This document shows, piece after piece, positions 7,291-14,869 of a stretch of 22,782 nt of DNA. The stretch comes from JAXDLW01 sp046262515 (GTDB lineage Bacteria > Chloroflexota > Dormibacteria > DASZGP01). The translations under genes were made by a program, and so were the position numbers. The DNA is taken from positions 1 through 22,782 of the forward strand of contig JBHEMP010000114.1 of NCBI GenBank assembly GCA_046262515.1. Reading direction: 5' to 3'. A model generated the notes under the pieces. The model ran no database searches. It saw nothing but the letters and a program-made list of their open reading frames with translations, and had not been told where the DNA came from. Positions within the stretch are counted from its first letter, which is position 1; every line of letters starts with the position of its first letter.

Positions 7291-8706
7291 ATGGCAGACG
7301 AAGCGCTCCTACCTGGTCTCAACCTCGCGGGTCTCTTTCGCTCGGAAAATGGCCTTGGGGAGTCGGCCCGCCTCCTCGTCGCCGCGGTGGAGGCCAGCGA
7401 CATCCCCTTCACCACGATGACCTATACCCGTTCGCCAAGCCGCCAGGGGCACGCCTTCCAGGAACGTGGGCCTGGCCGGCCGATCCACGACATCAACATC
7501 GTCGCAGTCAACGCCGACCACACCATTTCCTTTGCCGCCGACGCGGGCCCGGGCTTTTTTCGCGACCGATACACCATCGGAACCTGGGCTTGGGAGACCG
7601 ACCGGCTGCCCCCGCGGCTCTTCGGCGCCATCGACTTCGTGGATGAGATCTGGATGCCGAGCGAGTACTCCCGCCGGGCCGCCGAGAAGGTCACGCACAA
7701 GCCGACGTTCTCCTTCCCCCACCCCGTGGTCGCACCTCGGTACCCGGCTGACCTCGGGCGCCAGCAACTGGGCATGCCGTCCGGCTACACCTTCCTTTTC
7801 TGCTTCGACTTCATGAGCACAGCGCGACGCAAGAACCCGCTCGGGCTGGTGGAGGCCTTCAAGCGCGCCTTCCTCGAGGGCGCTGGTCCCCAACTGGTGA
7901 TCAAGTCCGCCAACGGCGACCGCCGGGCCGAGGACAGGGCAGAGCTGGTAGCCGCTATCGGGAGTCGGGAAGACATCACCCTGGTCGACCGTTACGTCCC
8001 TCCGGGGTGGATCACGGCGATGATCGCGGCCTGCGACTGCTACATCTCGCTACATCGCTCCGAGGGATTCGGCCTGACCCTCGCCGAGGCGATGCTGCTG
8101 GGGAAGCCGACGATCGCCACCGGCTACTCCGGCAACCTCGATTTCATGACTTCCGAGAACAGTTACCTGGTCAGGGCGGCCGAGGTCCCCGTCGGCCCCG
8201 GGATACCCATCTACCCGGCCGAGGGCATGTGGGGTGAGCCTGATCTGGACGACGCCGCCCGGCTCATGCGGGAGGTCGCCGCCGACCCAGAGGCGGCGCG
8301 TGCCAAGGGCGCCATCGCCCGGGAGGACATCCGCACCCGGCACTCCGTCGCAGCGCGGGCGGAACTACTGAGCGACCGGATAGCGACCATCCGCGCCCGC
8401 ACTCTTCCATTCAAGCGCGACTTCGGTCCAGGCTTCGAGACACTGGGTACGCTGCAGATGGCCGCGCTTGCGATCGGGGCGGAGCCGAAGACGGATTTGC
8501 CGGTCGCCCATGGCGGCCTCTACACGCTGGCGGCGAAACTCGGCCGCAGGGTCTTTGGGCGGATGATGATCCCCTATCGGCAGCACCAGAACGACGTCGA
8601 CCGCCTCCTCCATGAGACGCTCGCGGAGCAGGCAGCCCGTATCCGCCGCCTTGAGGGGGAACTGTCGGCGGACCGGCTCAACCCCGATCGGGAAGATCTC
8701 TCCTGA
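7291..8706 (+). CDS. GT4-family glycosyltransferase, paralog B
   Basis: A 471-aa GT4 enzyme aligning with paralog A (3977-5404) with almost no gaps from the LLPG motif at residues 6-9 onward. The EX7E motif is E258/E266 (SEGFGLTLAEAM). Shared blocks include RDRYTIGTW, SEYSRRA, KSANG and NLxFMT. The C-terminus again has a basic segment (GRRVFGRMMIPYRQH) then a coiled-coil-like tail (ARIRRLEGELSADRL). The N-terminus is about seven residues shorter than that of paralog A and the extreme C-terminus differs. It is last in a plus-strand trio and faces the exporter ATPase gene with only two bases between the two stop codons. It probably transfers a sugar related to that of paralog A; specificity is unknown. 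Confidence 0.87.
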   Translation: MADEALLPGLNLAGLFRSENGLGESARLLVAAVEASDIPFTTMTYTRSPSRQGHAFQERGPGRPIHDINIVAVNADHTISFAADAGPGFFRDRYTIGTWAWETDRLPPRLFGAIDFVDEIWMPSEYSRRAAEKVTHKPTFSFPHPVVAPRYPADLGRQQLGMPSGYTFLFCFDFMSTARRKNPLGLVEAFKRAFLEGAGPQLVIKSANGDRRAEDRAELVAAIGSREDITLVDRYVPPGWITAMIAACDCYISLHRSEGFGLTLAEAMLLGKPTIATGYSGNLDFMTSENSYLVRAAEVPVGPGIPIYPAEGMWGEPDLDDAARLMREVAADPEAARAKGAIAREDIRTRHSVAARAELLSDRIATIRARTLPFKRDFGPGFETLGTLQMAALAIGAEPKTDLPVAHGGLYTLAAKLGRRVFGRMMIPYRQHQNDVDRLLHETLAEQAARIRRLEGELSADRLNPDREDLS

Positions 8707-8708
8707 CC

Positions 8709-9962
8709 TCAACCGCCGTCGGGTGCCGCCGGCCGCACGGCGCGGCGCGACTGGATAGGCAGGTCCCACTCATGGCCGAGCAGGGTCAGGCCGCGCTCAC
8801 TGCGATGGCTGGATAGGACCCGGAACGGAACCGACTCCTCGACGGACGCGTATACCTCGCTGGTACCGGCGTCACGGACCGTGACTGCAACCCGGAAGAG
8901 CCCCTCCAGGAGCAGCAACGATCCCACTCGCATTACCACCTCTCCAGCGGGCGAGAGGATGGCGCCGACAATGTCCTCTTTTTCCACTCCGGCCTGGAAG
9001 GCCAGCACCCCATCCTCGCGTCTTATCTCGATCTCGAAACGAACTCCTTCCAGCGGCCCGGACGCGGCGTAGTCGATGTGGACCGCGAGGGGGTCGCCAG
9101 TGTGCAGAACTGCGGCGGGCCCGGCCGGGCCATGCACCGAGACCGCTGTGACGGTGATGTTCGACGCTGCCGCCTCGACCGCGCCGCGCCCCCCCCCCAC
9201 TCGACCGATGGGGAGAACCTCCGTCTCGTTGACTCGGTTGATGTACTGGTCGATCACCGAGGCCGCGCTGCCGTGCGCCCGCATCTCGCCGCTCTCCATC
9301 CAAACAGCCTGGCTGCAAATCTCTTTGATGCTCTCCATGGCATGAGAGACCAGAATCAGGGTCTTGCCCTGCGCCTTCATCTGTGCGATCCGGTCCAGGC
9401 TGCGTCGCTGGAATGCCTCGTCGCCCACCGCCAGGATCTCATCCACGACCAGGACATCCGGGTCGAGGTGGACCGCGATTGAAAAACCGAGGCGCGCGAA
9501 CATCCCTGAGGAGTAGGTCTTGACGGCGTTGTCGATAAAACGCTCGAGGCTGGCGAATTCGATGATCTCGCCGATGACCTCGTCGATGTAGTCGCGAGGT
9601 AGGCCGAGCAGGGCAGCGTTCAGGTAAATGTTCTCCCGCCCGCTGTATTCCGGGAAAAACCCCGCGCCCAGCTCCAAAAGGGCGGCCAGCCGGCCGGTGA
9701 CCTGGATCACCCCCGACTCGGGCCGCAGGATGCCTGCAATGCACTTGAGCAGCGTCGACTTGCCCGAACCGTTTGGGCCAATGATCCCCAGGGTGGTCCC
9801 CTGCGGAACGTCGAAGCTAACGTCTTTGACCGCCCAGAAGCTCTCGAAGCGACTGCGGCGGCGGCGCAGCAGCGTCTGCTTGAGGCTGCTGTTCTTCTCA
9901 TGGTAGATGCGGAAGCGCTTGTTGACGCCCGACACGCGGACAGCCGGGGTGTCCACGGCCAT
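8709..9962 (-). CDS. wzt: Polysaccharide ABC exporter ATPase with C-terminal cargo domain (Wzt type)
   Basis: A 417-aa ATP-binding subunit of a polysaccharide exporter. The nucleotide-binding domain (~1-245) has Walker A GPNGSGKST (62-70), the unusual YSSGMFARL signature (150-158) characteristic of the Wzt/TagH/RfbE group, Walker B LVVDE (171-175) and the switch His in LVSHAME (H207). The Tyr- and Gly-rich LELGAGFFPEYSGRENIYLN segment is also typical of Wzt. After a Gly-rich hinge (~251-265) comes a beta-rich C-terminal domain (~268-400) like the Wzt domain that recognises the capped glycan in O9a-type systems. The ATG shares one base with the stop of the permease gene (TAATG), indicating coupled translation. 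The hinge is encoded by a run of ten G on the coding strand. The family call is firm; which glycan end is recognised is unknown. Confidence 0.93.
   Translation of the reverse strand: MAVDTPAVRVSGVNKRFRIYHEKNSSLKQTLLRRRRSRFESFWAVKDVSFDVPQGTTLGIIGPNGSGKSTLLKCIAGILRPESGVIQVTGRLAALLELGAGFFPEYSGRENIYLNAALLGLPRDYIDEVIGEIIEFASLERFIDNAVKTYSSGMFARLGFSIAVHLDPDVLVVDEILAVGDEAFQRRSLDRIAQMKAQGKTLILVSHAMESIKEICSQAVWMESGEMRAHGSAASVIDQYINRVNETEVLPIGRVGGGRGAVEAAASNITVTAVSVHGPAGPAAVLHTGDPLAVHIDYAASGPLEGVRFEIEIRREDGVLAFQAGVEKEDIVGAILSPAGEVVMRVGSLLLLEGLFRVAVTVRDAGTSEVYASVEESVPFRVLSSHRSERGLTLLGHEWDLPIQSRRAVRPAAPDGG
9189..9198 (-). repeat. Ten-base poly-G tract (coding strand) in the wzt hinge
   Basis: Ten consecutive C on the plus strand read as GTG GGG GGG GGG on the coding strand (residues 255-258), exactly at the linker between the ATPase and cargo-binding domains. 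The frame is intact as given. A tract this long is prone to slipped-strand errors and could also be a sequencing artefact site. Confidence 0.9.
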
Positions 9963-10852
9963 TACAGCTCCTCGGCGAACCGGCCCGAGAAGCGGTTGAA
10001 GACGAGGACACCCGTCAACAGCAGCAGTACCGCTACGGAGGTGCTGTAGGCCAGGCCCAGTTGGTGCGTGGGCCAGCGGTGGAAGGCGATGACGTCCTGG
10101 AATGAGGTGGCGATCCAGGTGACGGGATTAAGGTACACGACCCAGTGGAAAATGTGGAGACTCCGGTCGGCCACCCCATGCCCAGGCTTGGGTACGGAAT
10201 CAGCCACGCTGAGCGGGTAGATGATGGGCGTCAGGAAGAACCAAACCTGGAGCACGATCGCCAACATGTACTGCACATCCCGGAAGTAAACATTGGCGGC
10301 GGCCAGTATGAGGCCAAGACCAAGAGCGAAGGCGAACGTCAGGACCGCCAGCACGGGCGCTATGAGTAGCGGAATCCCGACGCCAACATGCGCGCCGGTG
10401 GCGTAGTAGTAGAGCAGTAGCGGAACGAGGAGGATAAGTCCGATCAGGTAATTGATGAACGCGGCGATGACTGACGACACCGTCAACAGCACCCACGGAA
10501 AGTGGACCTTCTTGACCAGTGAACCGTTGTCCAGGACGCTGTTGCAGGAGTAAGAGATGGCCTGAGCGAAAAAGTTCCACGCCAGTAGGGCGGAGAGCAG
10601 GTAAACAGGGTAGGGTGGGCCGCCCGTAGGGAACCTGACGAACTTCGAGAAAACTGCGGTGTAGACAAGCATGTAGAGCAGCGGGTTGAGGAGGGACCAG
10701 AGGTTCCCCAGCGCTGACCCCTTGTGTCGCGACTGCAGATCGCGCCGCAGGAGTTCGCGGAGGAGCTCTCGGTGACGCAGGATCCCTCGTTTTGGTGCCG
10801 GCGGCGCTACCCTCCCGAGTCGCCCGGAGGCGGGTAGCTCGTTGGTAACCAA
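9962..10852 (-). CDS. wzm: Polysaccharide ABC exporter permease (Wzm type, ABC-2)
   Basis: A 296-aa inner-membrane permease of the ABC-2 family with about six transmembrane helices. Family marks include the cytoplasmic N-terminal RELLRELLRRDLQSRHKGSALGNLW region with the LGNLWSLLNPLLYMLVY block, VYLLSALLAWNFFAQAISY, and the C-terminal AAANVYFRDVQYM and FFLTPIIYP motifs that define O-antigen/teichoic acid exporters (Wzm/TagG). With the ATPase it would move a finished lipid-linked glycan across the membrane. The start is TTG, chosen because it gives the usual short hydrophilic N-terminus. Only 25 bases separate it from the divergent glycosyltransferase start. The ATPase gene follows with a one-base overlap. 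Confidence 0.92.
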   Translation of the reverse strand: MVTNELPASGRLGRVAPPAPKRGILRHRELLRELLRRDLQSRHKGSALGNLWSLLNPLLYMLVYTAVFSKFVRFPTGGPPYPVYLLSALLAWNFFAQAISYSCNSVLDNGSLVKKVHFPWVLLTVSSVIAAFINYLIGLILLVPLLLYYYATGAHVGVGIPLLIAPVLAVLTFAFALGLGLILAAANVYFRDVQYMLAIVLQVWFFLTPIIYPLSVADSVPKPGHGVADRSLHIFHWVVYLNPVTWIATSFQDVIAFHRWPTHQLGLAYSTSVAVLLLLTGVLVFNRFSGRFAEEL

Positions 10853-10861
10853 GACTTGCGC

Positions 10862-10871
10862 AGTTTAGCAT
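10862..10871. promoter_or_regulatory. Overlapping divergent -10 elements (bidirectional promoter candidate)
   Basis: Within the 25-base gap (10853-10877) the plus strand reads AGTTTAGCAT. TAGCAT (10866-10871) is 6 bases before the ATG of the GT2 gene. On the minus strand TAAACT (10867-10862) is 9 bases before the TTG of the permease gene. The two TANNNT hexamers share the central TA. For the rightward promoter a TTGGTA -35-like hexamer lies 18 bases upstream (10842-10847), inside the permease gene. Both transcripts would be leaderless or nearly so, and no Shine-Dalgarno fits in either direction. Confidence 0.4.
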
Positions 10872-10877
10872 CCGGCC

Positions 10878-11912
10878 ATGGCCCTCCCCGCACCCGCCGC
10901 GCCCGTCGCCAGCGTCGTCGTCCTCAACTACAACGGCCGCGCCATGCTACCGGCCTGCCTTGAGGCCGTGCTCGGGCAGGAACTTGCCGGGGACTTCGAG
11001 GTCATCGTCGTGGACAACGCCTCCAGCGACGGCTCGGTGGCCTGGACCCGGGCGCAGCACCCCACCGTTCGGGTAATCGAGGCCGGCTCTAACCTCGGTT
11101 TCGCCGCTGGCAACAACCTCGGGCTGCGCCAGGCCCGGGGCGCTTACGCGGTGCTACTCAACAATGACACCGCGGTGCGACCGGGCTGGCTGGCCGCTCT
11201 GGTTGGGGCCGCCGAGCAGGACCCTAAAGCCGGGGCAGTCACCTCGAAGCTGATGTTCATGCACCGGCCAGGCGTCATACAGAACGCCGGCTGTCTGCTG
11301 CTCAGCGACGGCAGCGGCGGCGACCGCGGATCAGGACAGGCGGACACCGGGCAGTTCTCTGTCCGCGAGGAGGTTTTCGCGTTCTGCGGCGCGGCGGCGC
11401 TGCTGCGCATGGACGCGATCCGGGATGTAGGGATGTTCGACGAGTCGTTCTTCATGTACTACGAGGACCTGGACCTGAGCTGGAGGCTCCGCCTCGGGGG
11501 CTGGCGCGTGCTCTACGAACCGGCGGCGGTGGTCGACCATGTCCACGCCGGGTCGTCCGGCGAGGGCTCTCCCTTCTTCATCTTCCACGCCGACCGTAAC
11601 CGCCTCTTCATGGTCCTCAAGAACGCCCCCGCCGCCTTTGCCGCCCGGGCCTTCGTGGGCTTCTACGGGCGCGCCGTGGGCAACTTGCTATCGGGACGAC
11701 GCGGTGGCGCAGCGCCGCCCGCCGGTGCCGCCTCTCCGCGGGTTCAACCTGGCGCTTCGCGGGCAAGGATCCATGTCGACGTCGCCCTCTCCTTCCTGTG
11801 GCACCTGCCCCTGATGATCGTACGCCGTGTCCGTGTGCGCGGGCGGCGGACAGCGTCGGACACCGAGGTCCTGCGCTGGCTCTACCCGAGGGAAGAATGG
11901 GACGCGCGCTGA
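10878..11912 (+). CDS. GT2 glycosyltransferase, WbbL/rhamnosyltransferase-like
   Basis: A 344-aa GT-A fold enzyme. The N-terminal nucleotide-binding part reads ASVVVLNYNGRAMLPACLEAV, then VIVVDNASSDGS, NLGFAAGNN and the DxD-like LLNNDTA metal site (~88-94). The second half has FCGAAALLRMDAIRDVGMFDESFFMYYEDLDLSWRLR, the hallmark of the WbbL/RfbF-type rhamnosyltransferase subgroup, in which the Glu-Asp pair is part of the active site. The C-terminal ~110 residues contain hydrophobic segments that may contact the membrane. It lies divergent from the exporter genes and overlaps the next glycosyltransferase by 16 bases. Rhamnose transfer is plausible given rmlABD in the window, but this subgroup also uses other sugars. 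Confidence 0.88.
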   Translation: MALPAPAAPVASVVVLNYNGRAMLPACLEAVLGQELAGDFEVIVVDNASSDGSVAWTRAQHPTVRVIEAGSNLGFAAGNNLGLRQARGAYAVLLNNDTAVRPGWLAALVGAAEQDPKAGAVTSKLMFMHRPGVIQNAGCLLLSDGSGGDRGSGQADTGQFSVREEVFAFCGAAALLRMDAIRDVGMFDESFFMYYEDLDLSWRLRLGGWRVLYEPAAVVDHVHAGSSGEGSPFFIFHADRNRLFMVLKNAPAAFAARAFVGFYGRAVGNLLSGRRGGAAPPAGAASPRVQPGASRARIHVDVALSFLWHLPLMIVRRVRVRGRRTASDTEVLRWLYPREEWDAR

Positions 11913-13108
11913 GAATCGGCATCCACTCACCCTTCTTCGGGTCCACCCTCGGGGGCGGGGAGAAATACCTCGGTGGCGTGGCCGAGGCAATTCGTGACGA
12001 GTTCCCGGCGCACTCGATCGAACTGGTCACGCCCGCGCCCGTCGATGAAGAGCTCTACCGCCGCATGCTGGGGCTGGACCTTCGCGGCATCGCCATGCGC
12101 CGCGCCGCGCCGGGCAACTCTGCCGCGACCGCGTTCATGCTCCGGCGGCTCAACCAGGTCAACTCACTGCGACGCTTCCGTAACCTGGCGCTGGCGGCCC
12201 AGGCGCTGGCCGCGTCGCGCCGCTTCGACCTCTTCATCAGCATGGTCTACGTGATCCCGGCCGTCAGCCGCGCCCGGCGCAGCTTGATGATCTGCCAGTT
12301 CCCCTACGAGCTCAACGGTCGGGCAGGGAAGCTCTGGCAAAGGGAGCTGAGAGGCTTCGATCCAATCCTGTGTTATTCGGATTTCGTCGGCGGCTGGATC
12401 CTGCGATACTGGGGGCGCGAGGCAACGGTGGTCAACCCGCCCATCGATATTCCTACCGCCGAGCCAGACTGGAAGGCGAAGGAAAACACAATCCTGTCCA
12501 TCGGCAGGTTCTTCGCCGCGGGACACAACAAGCGCCAGGACCTGATGGTGCGATGCTTCCGAGAACTCGTCGATGACGGCCTCCAGGGATGGAAGCTGGT
12601 GCTTGCGGGCTCGGTGCACAACGACGCGCTGAACGCCGGGTACCACGATTCCGTGGTGCAGCTGGCGCAGGGATACCCCATCGAGATCCACACGGCTGCC
12701 GGTCACGACGAGATCCAAGCTATGTACCGGACGGCATCCATCTACTGGCACGCCGCCGGCAGTGCCGCCGAGGGCAGCGGGGCCTCCGCTGAGGTGCGGC
12801 CGGTCGAGATGGAGCATTTCGGGATGACTTCGGCCGAGGCCATGGGGCATGGCGCGGTGCCGGTGGTCATCAACGCCGGGGGCCAGCCCGAGGTGGTGCG
12901 CGACGGGATTGACGGGTATCTCTGGAGGTCAACGACGGAGCTTAAATCGCGGACACTCGAGCTGACGGAGGACCCCGCCCTCCGCCAGCGCATGGGAGAG
13001 CAAGGCCGCGCCGGCTGCGACCGGTTTAGTCGGGACGCTTTTCGCCGAGGGATCGTGTCCGCGGTGCGGCCCATCATCGACGACCTGCAGGGACCAAACC
13101 GGGGGTGA
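11897..13108 (+). CDS. GT4-family glycosyltransferase
   Basis: A 403-aa GT-B enzyme. The start was set at ATG 11897 because it follows GAGGGA at good spacing and gives MGRALRIGIHSPFFGSTLGGGEKYL, with the Gly-rich GGGEKY acceptor loop near residue 20. The longer open frame from 11798 lies inside the preceding gene and is low-complexity. The donor motif EX7E is EHFGMTSAEAM, followed by INAGGQPEVVRDG, typical of GT4. The sequence resembles the ALG11/PimB-like branch (MVYVIPAV, CQFPYELNGR, CYSDFVGGW, VNPPID). It overlaps the GT2 gene by 16 bases, so the two are probably made together. Substrate unknown. Confidence 0.88.
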   Translation: MGRALRIGIHSPFFGSTLGGGEKYLGGVAEAIRDEFPAHSIELVTPAPVDEELYRRMLGLDLRGIAMRRAAPGNSAATAFMLRRLNQVNSLRRFRNLALAAQALAASRRFDLFISMVYVIPAVSRARRSLMICQFPYELNGRAGKLWQRELRGFDPILCYSDFVGGWILRYWGREATVVNPPIDIPTAEPDWKAKENTILSIGRFFAAGHNKRQDLMVRCFRELVDDGLQGWKLVLAGSVHNDALNAGYHDSVVQLAQGYPIEIHTAAGHDEIQAMYRTASIYWHAAGSAAEGSGASAEVRPVEMEHFGMTSAEAMGHGAVPVVINAGGQPEVVRDGIDGYLWRSTTELKSRTLELTEDPALRQRMGEQGRAGCDRFSRDAFRRGIVSAVRPIIDDLQGPNRG

Positions 13109-13137
13109 GAGCCGCGGCATTCGCACCGCGCTGCGCT

Positions 13138-13152
13138 GCGCTCAGCGAGCGC
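13138..13152. terminator. Short GC hairpin between convergent genes
   Basis: A perfect stem GCGCTC-AGC-GAGCGC lies in the gap between the convergent GT4 and GT2 genes and overlaps the stop codon of the latter. There is no U-tract on either strand, so it is at best a weak bidirectional or Rho-assisted stop. Confidence 0.25.
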
Positions 13153-14017
13153 TGACCCGTTTGTCCTTCCGGAGAGCGTTCATCGCGAGCCGGGTCGTGC
13201 CCAGCGTGGTGATTCCGGCCCACACCGCAAGGTTCAGCGGCGCTGGTCGCCGGGCCGCCTCGTGCTTGAGGTAGTACAGCCACATGGCGCGGTGAAACTG
13301 GATTAGCATCTGGCCGCTGCGCTGGCGAGTGGACTCGCCCTTGACGTGTGTGACCCGCGCGGCGGGGACGTACACGCCCGGGTGCCCGGCCTGACGCAGC
13401 CGCCGTGTCAGGTCGAGGTCCTCTCCGTACATGAAAAAATCCTCGTCAAAGCCGTCCACTGCTTGGTACGAGGAGGCGCGAAACATCAGGCAGGCGCCGG
13501 TCCCGTTTAGCAGCTCCTGCTCCGCCTCATAGTCGGCGTAGGTCAGGTTGTAGCGGTTGACCCACTGGTTCCCGGGGAACAGGCTCGCAACACGGGTCAC
13601 GTACAGCAGAGCCCCCAGCGGGTCCGGGTCACCGCGGAGGCATGCGCGGTCAAGTTCCCCCGACTCCTTGCGGATCTGGGGGCCGGCAAAGCCCAAGCAG
13701 AGGTCGGCGTCAAGCCGCCCCGCCAGCGTTTCGATGGCCTCTACGGACGCGATGCAATCCGGGTTGAGGGCGAGGACGAACTCGCTCCCTGCCCTACTGG
13801 CAGCGAGATTCGTTGCGCGCCCGAAGCCGAGGTTTACCTCGGAACGAATCACCTCGATCCCGTCATGGGCGGCGGCAATCGCAACACTCCTGTCGGTCGA
13901 GGCGTTGTCGACAATGATCACCTGCACTCGCCCCGCGAGAGGCGCCAGCACGCGGGCCAGGGTACCTGCGCTGTTGTGCGTTACGACCAGGACGGAAACG
14001 CGAGCGACCAGGCTCAC
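13142..14017 (-). CDS. GT2 glycosyltransferase, rhamnosyltransferase-like
   Basis: A 291-aa GT-A enzyme of the WbbL subgroup: VSVLVVTHNSAGTLARVL, VIIVDNASTDRSV, NLGFGRATN, the ALNPDC metal-site region, and the C-terminal GTGACLMFRASSYQAVDGFDEDFFMYGEDLDLTRRLR block. A hydrophobic or amphipathic tail follows. The start is GTG at 14017, overlapping the rmlD stop as GTGA; the N-terminus then matches the family closely. It is the last gene of the minus-strand operon. Directly after rmlABD it is a good candidate for the enzyme that uses dTDP-L-rhamnose, though the missing rmlC leaves this open. Confidence 0.88.
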   Translation of the reverse strand: MSLVARVSVLVVTHNSAGTLARVLAPLAGRVQVIIVDNASTDRSVAIAAAHDGIEVIRSEVNLGFGRATNLAASRAGSEFVLALNPDCIASVEAIETLAGRLDADLCLGFAGPQIRKESGELDRACLRGDPDPLGALLYVTRVASLFPGNQWVNRYNLTYADYEAEQELLNGTGACLMFRASSYQAVDGFDEDFFMYGEDLDLTRRLRQAGHPGVYVPAARVTHVKGESTRQRSGQMLIQFHRAMWLYYLKHEAARRPAPLNLAVWAGITTLGTTRLAMNALRKDKRVSAR

Positions 14018-14865
14018 GGCGCCGCCCTAAGCTCGCGGACATATTCCGCCACGGCCTCGTCCCAGACGCGCAGCGGGGGCTCGCCAAGGTCCCGCCAGCG
14101 CCGGTTGTCCAGTACCGAGTAGGCCGGCCGGCGCGCCGGGGTCGGGTATTCATGGGTGGATATCGGCGTGACTGTTGCGTCAACTCCGGCAAGCTCGACC
14201 ACCCGCACGGCAAGCTCATACTTGCTGCAGTCGCCGCTGTTGGTCAGGTGATAAATGCCTGGCTCACCCACCTCAATCAGGCGCAGGGATGCGCCGGCCA
14301 GGTCACGTGCCCACGTCGGTGATCCGCGCTGGTCATGCACGACTCGCATTTCGCCCCGCTCCCGGGTCACACGCAGGACCGTGCGGATGAAGTTCGCCCC
14401 TTCCCCGAAGACCCAGGCCGTGCGGACCAGGTACGCAGCGGCGAGCCCGGCATCGCGCACCGCCTGCTCGCCCGCATGCTTCCCGCGTCCGTATTCGCCG
14501 AGGGGCGCGACAGGTTGCGTCTCCGGGATTGGCGAGTGCGCCGTGCCGTCGAATACGAAGTCCGTGGAGTAGTGCACCAGTGTGCTGCCCGCGTCAAGGC
14601 ATGCGGCGGCTATAACGCCGGGCGCCACCGCGTTGACCTGCCAGGCGGCGGCAGCGTCAGTCTCCGCCCTGTCAACGCCGTTGTAGGCTGCGGGGTTGAA
14701 GACGATGTCAGGCGCCTCGTCGATGATCTGCGTGCGCGTCGCCTGGTAGTCGGTGATGTCGTGGTCGGCGCGGCGCAGGCCAACCACTTCATGGCCGCCT
14801 GCCCGGGCGGCGTTTACCAGCTCGATGCCCAGTTGACCCCCGGCCCCGAAGATTAGGACCCTCAC
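14014..14865 (-). CDS. rmlD: dTDP-4-dehydrorhamnose reductase
   Basis: A 283-aa extended SDR that reduces dTDP-4-keto-L-rhamnose to dTDP-L-rhamnose with NAD(P)H. Visible marks are the Rossmann GAGGQLG at 7-13, NPAAYNGVDRAE, the STDFVFDG block with T101, the catalytic YGRGK (Y125, K129), and the GSPTWARDLA segment specific to RmlD. The C-terminal RPAYSVLDNRR matches the RmlD substrate region. Length is normal for the family. It starts four bases after the rmlB stop and its own stop overlaps the next GTG, placing it firmly in the rml operon. Confidence 0.93.
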   Translation of the reverse strand: MRVLIFGAGGQLGIELVNAARAGGHEVVGLRRADHDITDYQATRTQIIDEAPDIVFNPAAYNGVDRAETDAAAAWQVNAVAPGVIAAACLDAGSTLVHYSTDFVFDGTAHSPIPETQPVAPLGEYGRGKHAGEQAVRDAGLAAAYLVRTAWVFGEGANFIRTVLRVTRERGEMRVVHDQRGSPTWARDLAGASLRLIEVGEPGIYHLTNSGDCSKYELAVRVVELAGVDATVTPISTHEYPTPARRPAYSVLDNRRWRDLGEPPLRVWDEAVAEYVRELRAAP

Positions 14866-14869
14866 CGGG

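Noticed and set aside
11798..11896. 33-codon extension of the GT4 gene at 11897
   Set aside because: It lies wholly in the preceding GT2 gene; ATG 11897 has a well-placed GAGGGA and the canonical N-terminus.
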